A stretch of 64,000 nucleotides of DNA from Owenia fusiformis (GCA_903813345.2 CAIIXF020000010.1:8371669-8435668), one strand, 5' to 3'. Shown: positions 38,825 to 51,690, numbered from the stretch's first letter. Notes: a model not told the origin generated them from the letters alone. Program-made: numbers and translations.

Positions 38825-40115
38825 CACGGTGTATAACCCAAACGCTCCTACATGCACGACGGAGCGTTTCATTACTGAAATTAAACAAAGAAACGCTCCG
38901 GAGTAGGAAAACTGGCTGGCGGGAATGATGAGCCGTCTGACGATTTCCCCAATAATGGGAATAAGAGGTATGAGTTACATATTTCGAGCATACCATTCGA
39001 TGGGTGTGATATTCATGTTGTACTTGGCTGGCTGTTGACGTTTGAAGCAATTAGGAAGAGCTGTACGAAGCAGTATAGTTATCAAAATTCAAAAACGCAT
39101 TTGTCATTCTACCGGTCAAAACCCCCTTTGTCGATACATGTGATTAGTTGAGCCAAGATTAGAGCATCAACGTATATTTTAGTCAAATTCCAATGCTTCA
39201 ACGCACCATACATTATCGTAATAGTAATTTGTTGACAGAAAATCCAGTCTTAAAAATGATGACATTCTCATATTCAAGAAACGCTCCGATCTGGTTAACA
39301 CAGTAAACTGGAAACGCTCCGGTAGTCTAGATCAGTTTAGGAAATATATAGCTTGCCTTTCCTTTTCAGGAAGAGAAAGAAAAGATCTATTATACCCCTT
39401 GACATCAATAGAAGAAAGATTAATTCACATATAAATTTTCGTTTTTTTCTATAGTTTTATGATTTAGCACATATGTAGGAATGACATCATCTAATGTAGG
39501 CTTAAATCAGCTAGTTGCACTTTAGCACCACCAGGTTCACATGTTTCAATTTGCCTAACAAGTACAACACGTTTTTGAGAGATAGATTTGATTCGGAACT
39601 TTTCTCTAATAATCTGAAAATGATATCAAAACAAAATGGTATGAGCGTTTCTAAAATTGTGTTCTAAATCGACGGAGCGTTTCGAGGAAAACAAGCGATT
39701 TCTCGAGAACAAGTAATGGATTTGGACTGGGGTTTTAGGAAATGAGAATATACGAGTTTGTGATCTACTACTTTAACAGAAAGATTAACGTTTTCATAGA
39801 AATACTAGTTTAATTCGTAATTTGTGGTCAAATCGTCATCTTCAGATTCGTTCGATCTACACTACGGAGCTTTGATCAAGCAAATAACAGTTTACCACCA
39901 GAAGTTGAATAAATAAGATCTTTGCTCACGGTATTGTTCATCGAATGATACATAATATTTCACCATAACATATGATATGTAAGAAAAACGAGAGAAACAA
40001 TACTTACGGTCATAGTGGAATCTTCATGAGCCGCCATTTTATTTTGCTCCGGAGCGTTTCCGCGTAAATGAAACGCTCCGTCATGCATGTAGGAGCGTTT
40101 GGGTTATACACCGTG
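38825..40115. mobile_element. 1.29-kb non-autonomous DNA transposon, Transib/RAG-like ends
   Basis: Terminal inverted repeats of about 50 bases with one mismatch begin CACGGTGTATAACCCAAACG. The 5-base sequence ATACT flanks both sides (38820-38824 and 40116-40120). A CAC-starting heptamer like CACGGTG together with a 5-bp target duplication are hallmarks of Transib/RAG-type transposons. The decamer GAAACGCTCC or its complement recurs about ten times (38840, 38861, 38891, 39279, 39311, 39643, 39674, 40051, 40071, 40092), as expected for repeated binding sites. No transposase ORF remains. Confidence 0.7.
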
Positions 40116-40120
40116 ATACT

Positions 40121-40793
40121 TGTTTTGAAATTAAATCAACTCAAGAACAAGTTTTCAGGCAAATCCAAGAGCGACCAATTTCTTTGCCAATATCTAATTA
40201 TCATTTTTTGAGGTTTTAAGAATATATTCACATCAAATATAGTAGGCTAATGCGACAACTAACACAGACTCAATATTGCATCAAAATGGGTTCAGTTGGT
40301 GTGTATACGTTATAAATTACATAGTCACAGTGATAGTTATAACATGTGTTATTTCTATATTTCTGAATAGGATGCCTAATCACATTCAGGACAATATTCT
40401 TTAATTAATTTATATCAGCTGATAACATTGCTAAGTCTTCTATTGTAAGGAGCTTAAATTAATTGTACTGTTGATGAGCACCTAGAAGCCTTCTCTCTTT
40501 GGGTCAAGACGGCACTTGTACAGGTGACTGAAACTATGGAATAACTTCGATGCAATCCTTTAAGATCGGATTACACTGCTATTGCGGCTATGAAAAATTT
40601 AACTGATGTTGCTACATCGTAATGCTGTTGATCATGGAGATAAATCCTATAGAGATTAATGATTTCAGTAAATAATATAACATTTCATTTTAGATGCTTG
40701 TTATTATCATGTTTATCTTATCCACCAGAATTGGTGTGTTTACATGTAGTACATATAATTTTGCATAACGGGTACAATTATTTGATATATATA
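40121..40793. other. intergenic, nothing recognised
   Basis: AT-rich sequence without a supportable ORF, splice-bounded exon or repeat signature. Confidence 0.4.
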
Positions 40794-41373
40794 CAGGGTG
40801 GGCCAAAAAACGCCACTATAACTTTTTTATTTTCCAACCTACATACCCCACATTTTGCAGTTATATAGTGCCAAGGGTTCTTAGTAATAATATAATGTAA
40901 CAAGTCCTTCAACTGGGATTATATTTGATCTAAATGTTATTTGATGATAGATTTTAGTTTTGGTCGCCTTGCTGATGTATCAGTATCAATGAAATGTTAG
41001 CTATATTTTTTTCAATTTGTCTTAATTGCCAGCTTTAGTTGAGCAATTTTTTAGATTGGGTGCCTTCATACCATCTCCTGGAGACCTTCCCATACCCTAT
41101 ACTCACTAGGGTTTGCATTAGGGCTGTTAGCTTGGCGGTCATCGGGGCGTGTCAGTTCAGGAACATTTTGCAAATTATGCTTATTTCTCATGGCACACCA
41201 CATGTTTAAGTGAGACGCTGGTGACATATTTTCTTCAAGTAAAAGTGTAAAATTCATGATCCATGGCTAGATAACAACCTCAAGTTTCATTTGGTATGCA
41301 AATTATGATTTTGTATCAAAAATTAAAAAGTTATAGCATTTTGAAAAAAAGTGGCGTTTTTTGGCCCACCCTT
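40794..41373 (-). mobile_element. mariner-type element with transposase remnant
   Basis: Ends AGGGTGGGCCAAAAAACGCC and GGCGTTTTTTGGCCCACCCT are inverted and the unit is flanked by TA on both sides (40792-40793, 41374-41375). On the minus strand a remnant reads TRPDDRQANSPNANPSEYRV, the last part of the catalytic domain of mariner/IS630 transposases (consensus W..NSPDLNP..Y.VW). Only the last third of the gene remains, so it cannot move itself. A sister copy in the opposite orientation is at 59810-60432. Confidence 0.75.
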
Positions 41374-41404
41374 TACAATAAGAAAAAAATGTATAGATAT
41401 TATC

Positions 41405-41960
41405 CTATATGAGGTTCAGGATATTGGAATTATCCCGAGGCCAATATAATATATCTGCCCGAGGGCCGCAGAGTCCATGACTACATACGTGTATAGATAA
41501 GGTGTATAGATCCAACGGGACGTTTTGATCAATTTCGAACAGATGCGTAGGACTTTTGGAAATTGGTGCGTTTAATGTAATAAATATGTTGATGCAGAGA
41601 TGGAGGGTTGTAATAGGAGTCCTTGTGCAAAATATAGGGGAGAATAATAAAAGAACTGGTGATATATCGAGGCATTTGGTTGAAATCTCTGAAGATTTGC
41701 ATCTTCTCACATCTGGGGACCAAAAGGCCGCTAAAACGAGTGACTCTGTACACAAAAGCAATGTCTCGACTGAGAGGTATTTCCGTGAAGATTTTAATGG
41801 AACAAGTTTGAAGAAAAACGATGTAGGCCTACTATGAGACTCACAAACATTGATTTTCCAAAGAAAGGGTAGGTTTGAAATTCGAATTAACGGTTTTGCG
41901 AGGCGTTTTGGTTTCGATACGCCCCGGTGAGTTAGTACCGCGTGATACATGTAAAAGGTA
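41405..41960. repeat. composite repeat related to intron-3 elements of nicastrin
   Basis: The left part (GAGGTTCAGGATATTGGAAT, TATCTGCCCG) matches hairpin arms at 11826-12170. The right part (GGAACAAGTTTGAAGAAAAA, TATGAGACTCA, TACCGCGTGATACAT) matches the right half of the element at 10584-11003. A 199-codon frame on the minus strand and a 93-codon frame on the plus strand run through it, neither with a recognisable domain. Confidence 0.55.
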
Positions 41961-42919
41961 TTATAGTATTCAGTTGTAATTTCATAATTTCTACCTATGA
42001 ACATAGAAAATTAGTGTGACAATTAAAGAAGGTTTGAAAAGTTTTTTTCAAGGATTGAATTTCATAAAAAATAATTTGTAGATTTGACTCAATAAATTAT
42101 GCTTGGAAACGAGTGAACCTTCGTAAGCAGGTCAGATCTTAATATATATTTTCAAATGTCGTGTTTTGGAACCTTGGAACAATTTTAGTCAATTATTACG
42201 CCTTGACAGGCGGACTTTGAAGCTGTCGTTTGCGCCATTATAATGGCAAGCAAGATTACCAGCTTTCGGATAATTTCACTTCTAATTTGCAGCTTACCTA
42301 TGGCATTTTTTCGGATATTATTTTTTCTACTTAGGTTATTAAAACACCGATATGGCATAACTGACGCAAAAAGCTATAACAAATAGAGTTGGATGATTTA
42401 ATTTTGACATATCCATTGTTCATCGACGACACAAACTGATTGAAATAGGACCGTTAAAACTAAGATTACAAAATACACTCTCTTCCGAAAGTTTGGCATG
42501 CGTTACTTCCCCTTTGAATTTTATGTTCAAATTTTACCAGTATTGCATTACCTGTATAGAAAGACACATTTTAACGCATGAGATACAAAATGACACTTTT
42601 AAACGTACTCTCGATCATCAACTTTTACTTCTAACGATAATATATGGATATTAGACAGGTATTGTTGACTCTGATATCACTGAACATTCCCATTGTCAAT
42701 ACAATCGGAAATTATGGTTTTGATGAAAATAAAGTAACAGATCAGAATGTCCATTCATCCCAGTTCTCTTAGAAAATACATTTCATTTAGAACATTTAGA
42801 AAGGTAGATCCCAGCAGAATAAAAAAGATCATCAAAGTGAAAATATCTTTCAGGAAACCTCTCTCATTAAAAAAACAAGAGGCTCTGTAACTTTAATACC
42901 GGCCGTAACTCATTTAGAA
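41961..42919. other. intergenic, nothing recognised
   Basis: AT-rich, no coding exon or repeat that I can support. Confidence 0.4.
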
Positions 42920-45286
42920 ACAGCAACGTCACCTACAAGTATTAGTTACGGGCCATATATAGACTGCTTGATTCATAGCGAAACGTTATGATACGACGTC
43001 AGATACTGTACATCGCGGCATTTTACTGCATTTTTAATGCGTACTTACTTTTAAAACCGCAATATCTCGACAGCAAAATCATATTTTTCTACAATTTTTC
43101 GTCATCAGTTGAACACGTATGTCCATGAAATATTTTGCCTATCAGAATTCCAAATAACTGATTTGGGACTTTTTAAATGAGAATCACGCAAGCCGTATTA
43201 TGCGACTTTCTATGCTAAAACCGGGTGTCGACTGTAACATTTGGAAGAAAAGTGATTTTAATTTTAAACGAAAAATGAAGATAACTTTTTCATTTCCCAA
43301 CGGATCTTTCTCAAATTTTCACAATATTTAAATTCACCATTTTGGAAAAGACAAACAGATTCTGTGTGATGACGTCATAATATAACAATGCTAACTTAAC
43401 TTAATATTTATGCAAAAAAGTGTCGACAGGCAGAATTTCGTACCAACAAGATATATATTTTGATCAATTAAACATTAAATCGTTTGAAAGGTGAATTATT
43501 CTTTTTTGATTCCTGAAAGGCATATCATATTCTATATTTAACGTATACATAAAAATATTGGGTGAGACTTGAGATAATGTATGCGGCGCCAGTCAAAATT
43601 GAAACTTCTGATTGGGTTCGAAGCCGAGATGCCCGGATATGTCCCAGCAAAAGCCGGAATTCACGTGATTTTTCACGAAGAAGGGGCGGAGTTTAAGCGA
43701 GATTCATCGAGACTTCTTCGTTTCAATCGTGTCAATCCCTGCATTGCTTATTGTTAACTCCACATTTTTGCCCATATATGGAGATGGAGATGCCACTTGC
43801 GAGCGTGAACAGTACAGTCTAGAAATAGAAATTTCTTAAGCGATGTCTTTCTTCAATTTTTCTACACGTTATCTCGATAAATAGTGGACATATTTGTACC
43901 ATTCTTTCGTCAAAATGAGGGTATCACTGGAATACATATTTCCAATCTGTTGGTCAATAGATTTATTCATTGATACTGGCAGGAATTAGATCGTAATAAA
44001 CGTGCTAAAATTGTAAAACTTGGAACGTTTGACAGTAATCTCCGAGTAATGTATGAATTGCATCGGGAGAAAGCAGGAGAAAAGCTGGGACAGTCTGTTG
44101 TGTGGAGTTTGCAAAGCAATCCCGGATATAAATGACGTCATCTTAGCAGTTTACATGGTTTCGAAAGCCTGGGTGTCGTAGTGATGAGTTTGAATTATGT
44201 CGATTATTCGATTGTTATGTATAAATAAACATCGATCTTCGGCGAAGATAAAGTAAGAACAACATATATATCCGAGAAACATGTTGGTAAGTACAGTATT
44301 TGATTTATAATGGCAGAAAATCAAATTGAATCGAAATCGAATTTTCAACTTTTTCAATTTTTTTCAATTTTTTTTCGTTCGATTATTTTGATTTTCAATT
44401 TGATTTTTACATTCTATCTTCTTCGTCCTGCGGGACTATACTAGGCATAGGCCCGGAACATGTATAACATTGACTCAATGAGTCAAATTCACTTAAATAG
44501 AAGCTTTATTTCTTTACATTTTTACGGGCCTATGCCTGGGCTGGGAATATTCCAAGGCCTAGACTACTAGATCTATAGGACTTAGACTAGCCTAAAGCTA
44601 GAGCCTTAGATCTAGCTCTTTCAGAGGCTGTGACTGATATGTTAGAACAGCCTTTAGAGCCCCCTATCAACCGCTTCAAAATTGTGTTAGTGTCCTCCTT
44701 GCGAAAATCGAAAAAAATTAAAAGGTGCTTCTGTGCCGAACAGCAAATTCTCATTATACATTGAGAAGCTACTCTTTACCAAGAAACCAGAAATGGAAGT
44801 TTTGACGGAAAGACATGACGTACAAGTCAAAATCTCTGAATCTTGCTACGTACATGACAGATAAAGAGAATTTAAATCCTGATCGGCAAAAAAGCGGCTA
44901 ATAACTTACATATTTTCTCAACAAAAAGCACTGATGTAGCTCACATTGGGAGATAGTAGTAAGCACTTGAAGTTGATTTCAGTAGATCAGTTACACCTGT
45001 CATGATTTCAAGGAAAGACACAAAGTATCCGTCAAAAGAGAAAAGCTTACATAAATGCGAGCAAAATCTGCAGATTTATTATAGCTATTGACTTCTCGAA
45101 TATGTTGAACGCACAACTCTAAACAATACTTGAGATTGAATAAAATTGACAAGATATGAGAAGACAGTCTAAAACCTAACTGGGAGAGCTGCCATTGTTT
45201 GCCCGGAAATCTTCAGAGATTTTGACTGGTACTTTGTGTCTTTCCATCAAAATTGCCATTTTGGTTTCTCGCTGGGTAATTCACAG

Positions 45287-48095
45287 ATGAAGAGAAATCT
45301 TGATTGACAAAAATACAGCTGATAGCTAACAGCTTTTCTTAAACAGAAGATAAAGGAAGATATAAAGGAACCTGTTATGATTTTGAAGCGGGTAATAGCC
45401 GATAGGGGGCATGTTAAGGCTGTAAGTAGAGGGTGTAGCCGAATAAATCTAACCCAAATAGAGTTTAACACATCTCAGTATAGGCAAAATTAAAATTCAT
45501 TAAAGTTTCATCACTTTAGCATGTGTACATTTGCTGGCCTTCTAATATTTTGCCAATAGATTTGTTAGGCTTGATTGCAAATTCTTATGAAATATAAGAG
45601 TGTATGGTTTCAATGTACTGTACTCCCGATATTTTTCGCGTGCAATTTAGTTTCGTGCTTTTCGCGATTGTGTAAAAATCACGAAAATTAATAGTCGCGA
45701 ATATCCCCAATTAAAGGCTGAGGTGCAACATGCCATTGACTAAGATCTAGAGATTGTAAATCTTATCCAAAGTATATGATATTGGGTAGGTGTAATTACT
45801 GTAGATAAGATAAATTAATTTTGAGGATTCAGAGAATAATGGAAGTTAAACCTTTGATATCCGCAAAATTTAATGGCCGCAAAATTGGTATTTCTCAAAA
45901 TTCATGAAATTTAAACTCGCAAATTAACCGGTAGTACAGTATTTGTATGTGGAATAATTATGATATTGAGAGCATTGATGAAACAAATGCAATGAACTGA
46001 TTTGATTGGCCAAGGGAGCATTGGAATTTTGACCTGAAGTTCACATGATTGTTGCTATAGGCCTTATGATTTTTTGGAATTCCAGTAATACTATTAATGT
46101 CTATTATACTTATACAGTAAAACCTGTCTTATCCAAATGCCACCGCTACAAATTAAAAACATTCAGATTTAAACGTCTGATTTCGAGGTTTTTGCATCCG
46201 AAAGATTCTTGATTTTGAAAAAATATTAATGCATTTTCACTTAATATTACTAGCATTGTAGGCGTTATGATTTTTTGGAATTCCAGTAATACTATTATAC
46301 TTATACAGTAATATCTGTCTAATACTTATACAGTAATATCTGTCTAATCCAAATGCCACCATGACCAGTTAAAACACCATGACCAGTTAAAAAAACATTC
46401 AGATGCGAAGGTGATCGGATTTCGAGGATTTTGCATTCGCAAGATTCTGCATTTTAAAAATATAAATGCATTTTCACTAAAAAGTATTAAGATTACTTTT
46501 GACCGCATAGCTTTATGACATTCCAAAATCCAAATCGAATGCTTGAAAGGTAAAACAGAAGTGTGCAATCAGAGATGATAGATACTATTGCATGAGTATA
46601 TGAAGGCCATGTGTCAACTCTTCGATTGATAATACGCCTCGAAATAAACACCCACTGGCTTGGGAAAGCTATTTTCCCTCTTAATAAATGCCTGTCCCCT
46701 TGGAAAAATGTTTTCAATTTCCCTCTTAGTCTTAATAAAAGCCAATGGCATTTATTTTGAGTTCTTTCTAATAAAAGCCCTGTGCAAAATAAATGCTCAG
46801 TGGGCCTATATGTTCGTTGAATTTAAAATTTCCCCTTCTATTCAATTTTTATAAATGTTTTATGCATCAGTATGTTGCATTTGGAGACACAAATAAACTC
46901 TTAAAAGGAAAATATTTTCTCTTTAGTATGTTAACTTTGTCTACAAATGCATCATATTAATGTGAAAACATTATAAAAAAAAATGGAAGGAACTGAAAAT
47001 CAGGAAAACATTTTTGAAAAAAAATGTTGATGGGTCTTTGCACCTTCCCTGTCTCAATCTCCAATTTTTTTTATCATCTGTATGAGTACTTTTCCTTTAG
47101 ATAATGCATTGGCCTAACATACACACCTTACATTTTCAGAAAATTTCTGCAATTCAACATATGACCGTCTAAATTCTGTTGTGAAACCTTTAGTATTCTT
47201 TCAAGAAATTTCCTGCTTACATGAAAGTCTTTTACATTCTTTTTTTTTTAATGTAACATAATGGCTGATACCAATATTGTTGTATATGTTTACACTATGG
47301 AACTAATCATTCTTTGAATTGAGTTTGATTCCTGAACAACTGGATATTTGACTAAACATTCCTTGGATTTGATTTGGTTTGATGAAGAGAAATCTTGACT
47401 GACAAAAATGCAGCTGATAACTAACAGATTTTCCCAAACAGAAAATATAAAAAAAATTTAAAGTGAGCACTTGATTTCAATAGTTTAGTTTCACCTATGC
47501 TTTTGAAGCAGGTGATAGCTGATAGGTGTCATGTAAAGGCTTTAAGTACATGGTATAGCAATAATTAAAGGTAAGAAGGTACTGTTTCATTCATATTTCT
47601 TGGTTTTAAAAACATTTAATCAAATAAGCTGGAAATTTTTTTGAGAAATGATATGATGGTGAAAGAAATAGATACAAAATTATAAAAGATTTATAATTAG
47701 CGAAAATTGATATCCGCAAAATTGCAAAATTGTGAAAGATAACAGCATCAAATATTAGTGGCAGTACAGTATTTGCATGTGAAATAATTATGATATATTA
47801 ATATAATAATATAATAATTGATGAAACAATTGCAATGAACTGTTTTGATTAGCCAAGGCCAGAGCATTGGAATTTGAACTAAAGTTGAGTATAATGTTAT
47901 TGTATAAATTAAAAAAATAATTATAGAGACTTCTTACAAAGTTGATCTTCATTTCAAATAGCTGAGAATATTTCCCAAAATAGATTGACTAGGCCTTCAG
48001 ATTTTTTTGAATTTCAGTATTACTATTACTCATACAGTAAAACCTGTCTAATCCAAATGCCACCGTGCAGTTAAAAACATTCAGATTGGGAGGTG
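45287..48095. repeat. diverged segmental duplication about 2 kb apart
   Basis: GATGAAGAGAAATCTTGA at 45287 recurs at 47381. TACAGTATTTG(T/C)ATGTG at 45935 recurs at 47766, and ACAGTAAAACCTGTCT near 46115 recurs near 48036, each followed by ATCCAAATGCCACC. Order is conserved. A third partial copy (46255-46410) carries small tandem duplications of its own. Confidence 0.65.
45616..45941. mobile_element. 326-bp miniature inverted-repeat element
   Basis: TACTGTACTCCCGATATTTT at the left end is mirrored by ACCGGTAGTACAGTA at the right. Inverted pieces with TCGCG and AAATTCATGAAATTT-like sequence lie inside. No ORF. Confidence 0.45.
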
Positions 48096-48802
48096 TTCCT
48101 TATCACAATAGATTATAATTATATCATTGATAATTTAGGGTTTATTCAAAGATGGCAGCAGCATTCTCAGAACCTAACAATCAGAATCTCATTAATCTTT
48201 TGTTCACGTTAGTTATTTAAACTTTATATAGATGGCAGTTCTTAAATATATAATAGACACCAATAATTCAACATCATAATTTAACCTTTTCAATTAAATA
48301 TACCCTGTATCAAGCACAGAAACGTATTTACACCCTTTACTAAAATGGCAACCCCTGTATCACGCACTTGTTTTATCAAAAAAATATATCATTTCGATTA
48401 AAATTCAGTCTGTAAGAAGTATAAATTGAAAGAAATATGAAGTGAAGCCATGTGGAAAATTCACAAAATTACGTTTCATTTTTTGAGTTCAAATATTTCT
48501 AATTAAGGGATAAACATTCAAAACTTTCCAATGTTTCAGCATGTTCTTTTAAATATACCCCTTACTAGTACAATTAATTTCATTTAATTTGAACTTGTAT
48601 ATATTGAGATAGACATCGTTTTATCACCGCAACCCCAAGTGAAGCCTTTACAAAATAAGACGTTTCGCCGTTAGCGTATTATATGTTCCCTTTATTATTC
48701 ATTGCTTTAAATAAATAAAACTAAATATTCGAGTTAAAATAAATTACAAATAATGCATTTAACAATCCTTAATATCTTCCCGTCTGTGTTTATCAGTTGA
48801 AT

Positions 48803-48892
48803 ATGACAAGGGGCATTGTGAAAGAGTCTAGAAAGACGATGCGACAACGAGAGCGCATGGCCGAAAAGCGCGACAAAGAAGAAAACGAATAG
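48803..48892 (+). CDS. candidate small basic ORF (29 aa) or terminal exon
   Basis: After an acceptor-like TGTGTTTATCAG (ending 48796) an open frame encodes LN followed by MTRGIVKESRKTMRQRERMA and EKRDKEENE, then TAG. GC content and charged composition stand out from the AT-rich surroundings. MTRG resembles the start of 4F5/SERF-type small basic proteins, but the match is too short to claim. It could be the last exon of an unseen gene or chance. Confidence 0.25.
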   Translation: MTRGIVKESRKTMRQRERMAEKRDKEENE

Positions 48893-49156
48893 GGTTTGAA
48901 ATGTCTACTTTCTGGTGATTCTAATTCTGTATATCGTGACACAACCTTTTTGAATATAGAATTGTATTGGAGCGCACATTAATCTGAACAAAACTTGAAG
49001 TTTTAAGAAGATTCCACGAATATTAAAACGTTTGCAATTACTTGGAGGAGCATTGCGAATATTTATCGCGTAAATCTTTGCATTTTGTCGGTAAAATGAA
49101 CAATTACACTGTTACGCCGTGATGTACAGTATCTGACGTCGTATCTATATGCTTTT

Positions 49157-49191
49157 GCCATGGGCTTTCAACTAGATTGAAAGTCCATGGC
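49157..49191. repeat. 35-base hairpin
   Basis: GCCATGGGCTTTCAACTAG is mirrored by the following bases (ATTGAAAGTCCATGGC) with one mismatch. It lies just outside the right inverted repeat of the 6.3-kb interval. Confidence 0.7.
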
Positions 49192-49358
49192 TTTTGCATA
49201 CTGGTGACGTTTTCAATATATTTCATAATCATACCTTAATAGGAGACCAATAAATTGAAAAATAGACATGTCCTTACATTTTTTACCTTAACGTGGACTT
49301 ATTCATCGATTTATCTGTATATTTAGATTTTTGTAGAATTGTTGAATTTTCTTGTTCC

Positions 49359-49860
49359 GTTAACACTGGTGATCCGCTCGATTACGCTAGTTACCGAAAC
49401 GGTTCGTTTCGGTAACAAAATGTCGGAACGTCGAAGGTACGGTTTTTCTTTTTTCCTTATTTCTCATGTTGTAGGCAAAATCCCCGCGACGTTTTTTCTC
49501 ACAAACGTATCTAAGTATCATTTGTTTTAGAAAATGTACATCAATGTGTTTGCGAAAAAAATAGCTCAGAAGACAACATAAACGGTTTCGGTTAAGTGCA
49601 GATCTTAACTGTTTTTCGAAATATCGTTTACGTAACTTAAGTGAGGAATTAAATCGACGATTCTGTTGCCTTCTGAACTATTTGTCCGCAAATATGTACA
49701 TTTTCGTAAACATATGATACTGGAACACGTTTGTGATAAAAATGTCGTGGGAATTCTGCCTACAACGTTTGAAATAAGGAAAAAAGAAAAATCATACCTT
49801 CGATGTTCCGACATTTCGTTTCGGTAACAGCGTAATCGAGTGGATCACCATTAGTTAAAC
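49359..49860. mobile_element. 500-bp foldback element
   Basis: GTTAACACTGGTGATCCGCT at the left end is mirrored near 49841-49860, and the arms extend inward about 200 bases (GTTTCGGTAACAAAATGTCG against CGACATTTCGTTTCGGTAAC-like sequence, TTTTCTTTTTTCCTTATTTC against its reverse near 49776). The small ORFs inside are products of the arms. Confidence 0.75.
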
Positions 49861-50262
49861 TAAAAGTTGTGAGTCAACCATTCTTTTAATATTTGTCATT
49901 TATTTTCTTCAGTATATGAAAGCAATAGTCTACATGCGAGTACGTAGAAATACTCTTGCTTTACGTTATTAAAATTATAAATTCAGTCAAACGGATGTCA
50001 TATTTGCAATCTACATATGAAATTACATCTAGAAATGTGGATTTGAAAAGAGTTTATCAACTTTGAAAATTTAATTTTCTTTGAAAATGTGACTTCTTGG
50101 TCGGGGAGATTCCCCATAGACCCCATGTTGTAAAACCACAAAAGGTGAAATATCTTTTCTTGTGCTGGGCAGATAATATTTTCTTTTACTGGATATATTT
50201 AATTTCTAAAATTATCAAATACATAAGGGTAATATGAAAAGTGAAGCACTAAAACTTCAAGT

Positions 50263-50391
50263 TTAAGGGAACTTTGTAATACCCTCCCATGTTCCTCCGA
50301 ATGAGCCACCTGGTGCGAAACTGGTAACTACTTGCTCGCATCTGAGTAATTTCTCTCCATCCTTGTTTCTCATCTCAACGCAAATTGAAGA
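50263..50391 (-). CDS. coding-like terminal exon, gene unknown
   Basis: On the minus strand, after the acceptor ATTACCTAG, a phase-0 open frame of 42 codons reads SSICVEMRNKDGEKLLRCEQ, then VVTSFAPGGSFGGTWEGI and TKFP before TAA. The composition is protein-like and GC-richer than its flanks. I do not recognise it. The exon candidate at 51585 ends in phase 1, so it cannot join directly without another exon between. Confidence 0.35.
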   Translation of the reverse strand, partial: SSICVEMRNKDGEKLLRCEQVVTSFAPGGSFGGTWEGITKFP

Positions 50392-51584
50392 CTAGGTAAT
50401 ATTAAGTTATTTCCCTGGTTAAAATAATTAATCATAAAATTGTTATAATTCTCTTGAACATTTGTCATGAATGCTTTCATGTGAAGTTGGATCTCAGTTA
50501 AGTTTCAGGATTATTCTGTTGGAAAAATATGCGATATTCCAAGTCTTTTTACAAGTCTAATTATATTATGTCAATAAGGACAATATATTCATCTAAATAT
50601 CTTTATTTACAATTACTTTATCAGGATTATATTGATAAGGATAGCCATGTTTCAATACAACCAACTATTTGACTAGTATATTCTCATAGAATTCAAAATT
50701 ATACGATTTTGTATGTACATGCATGACAGATTATATGTCCTAGAGCTTATAATCCAAACATGGAAATTACCTATTGAGCATTTTTTCTGGAAATACTAAT
50801 CAATGTTATAATTAGACATAATTCAACAGGATAGAATTTCTTCCTATTGTTCATTATTCAACAGGATAGAATTTCTTATGGCATATTTTAGAATTATTTT
50901 TATTAAAACACAAGTTTTGTTAGAACAAGGCTCTTATTCCTAATTAATGTACTAGCTGTATTGTATCGATAAACCCTATTAATTATGATCCCAAATAATG
51001 GCAGTGAAAAATGTGTCATGCTTATTCAAAGCCATGCAGAAATGTAATGACGTCATTTTCAAAATTTATATCTGTACAAAACATAATTTGCTTTCATTAC
51101 AGGCGATGAGTTTTTAAGTGTGTCAATATTGTCGAACCATTCAAGCCTTTTGATACAAGTATGGTTTAATATAACAACCGAGTGTTATTCTATTTCATGA
51201 TTTTAATTACAATAAATTGATAATGACGCACCTCGATAAAATTAAAACACGATTTCAGGGATTGGTAAAAATATATTCACACATAACTACTCAAGGTGTG
51301 TCCGATTCCAGCCAATTAGAACAGAATATTCACATAATGAACAGTGTGTGAAATATCAATAACACATGCAAGGTCACCAGTTAAACTGTTGTCATGGTGA
51401 TGCATGGACTTCTTTCATTGGATTTAATGACTTGCCAACTTGACACTTGCAAAAAATGTCATTGAAAATGTGTTCTTTTGGTGATTTTGTTCCTTTTAGA
51501 TGATTTTGGAGAAAATATTTTGCAATGTGTGAAAAGAATTTAAGCCCAGGACTCCATGCATTGTAGCTGCTTCATTCCACTCAC

Positions 51585-51690
51585 CTTCTTGGTATGATTC
51601 AGCAAATATAAGTCCAGGGCTTAAATCCTCAAATCTTGCATCGAGGACTCCCCTTTGCACACCACACTCCCACACATTTATAGTCCTATA
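51585..51690 (-). CDS. possible exon upstream of 50263-50391
   Basis: Minus-strand open stretch reading WECGVQRGVLDARFEDLSPG and LIFAESYQE up to a good donor (GAAG|GTGAGT at 51585/51584). Its 5' border is not clear and no family is recognised. It could belong to the same unseen gene as the exon at 50263. Confidence 0.22.

Larger units (their letters stand above)
42920..49215. repeat. 6.3-kb interval bounded by inverted repeats
   Basis: ATACGACGTCAGATACTGTA (continuing to CATC and CGGC) at about 42992 reads back at about 49116-49145 with one mismatch in 30. ACGTCACC stands about 60 bases outside each copy, so the similarity may extend further. The interior has a duplicated segment (45287-46170 and 47381-48095), a GC-rich stretch at 43590-43760 and a small ORF at 48803. 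Either a large non-autonomous transposon with internal rearrangement or two separate copies of one repeat in opposite orientation. Confidence 0.5.

Noticed and set aside
41405-42004. 199-codon minus-strand ORF
   Set aside because: It runs through parts of two repeat families that recur in nicastrin intron 3 and has no recognisable domain; part of it is also open on the other strand.
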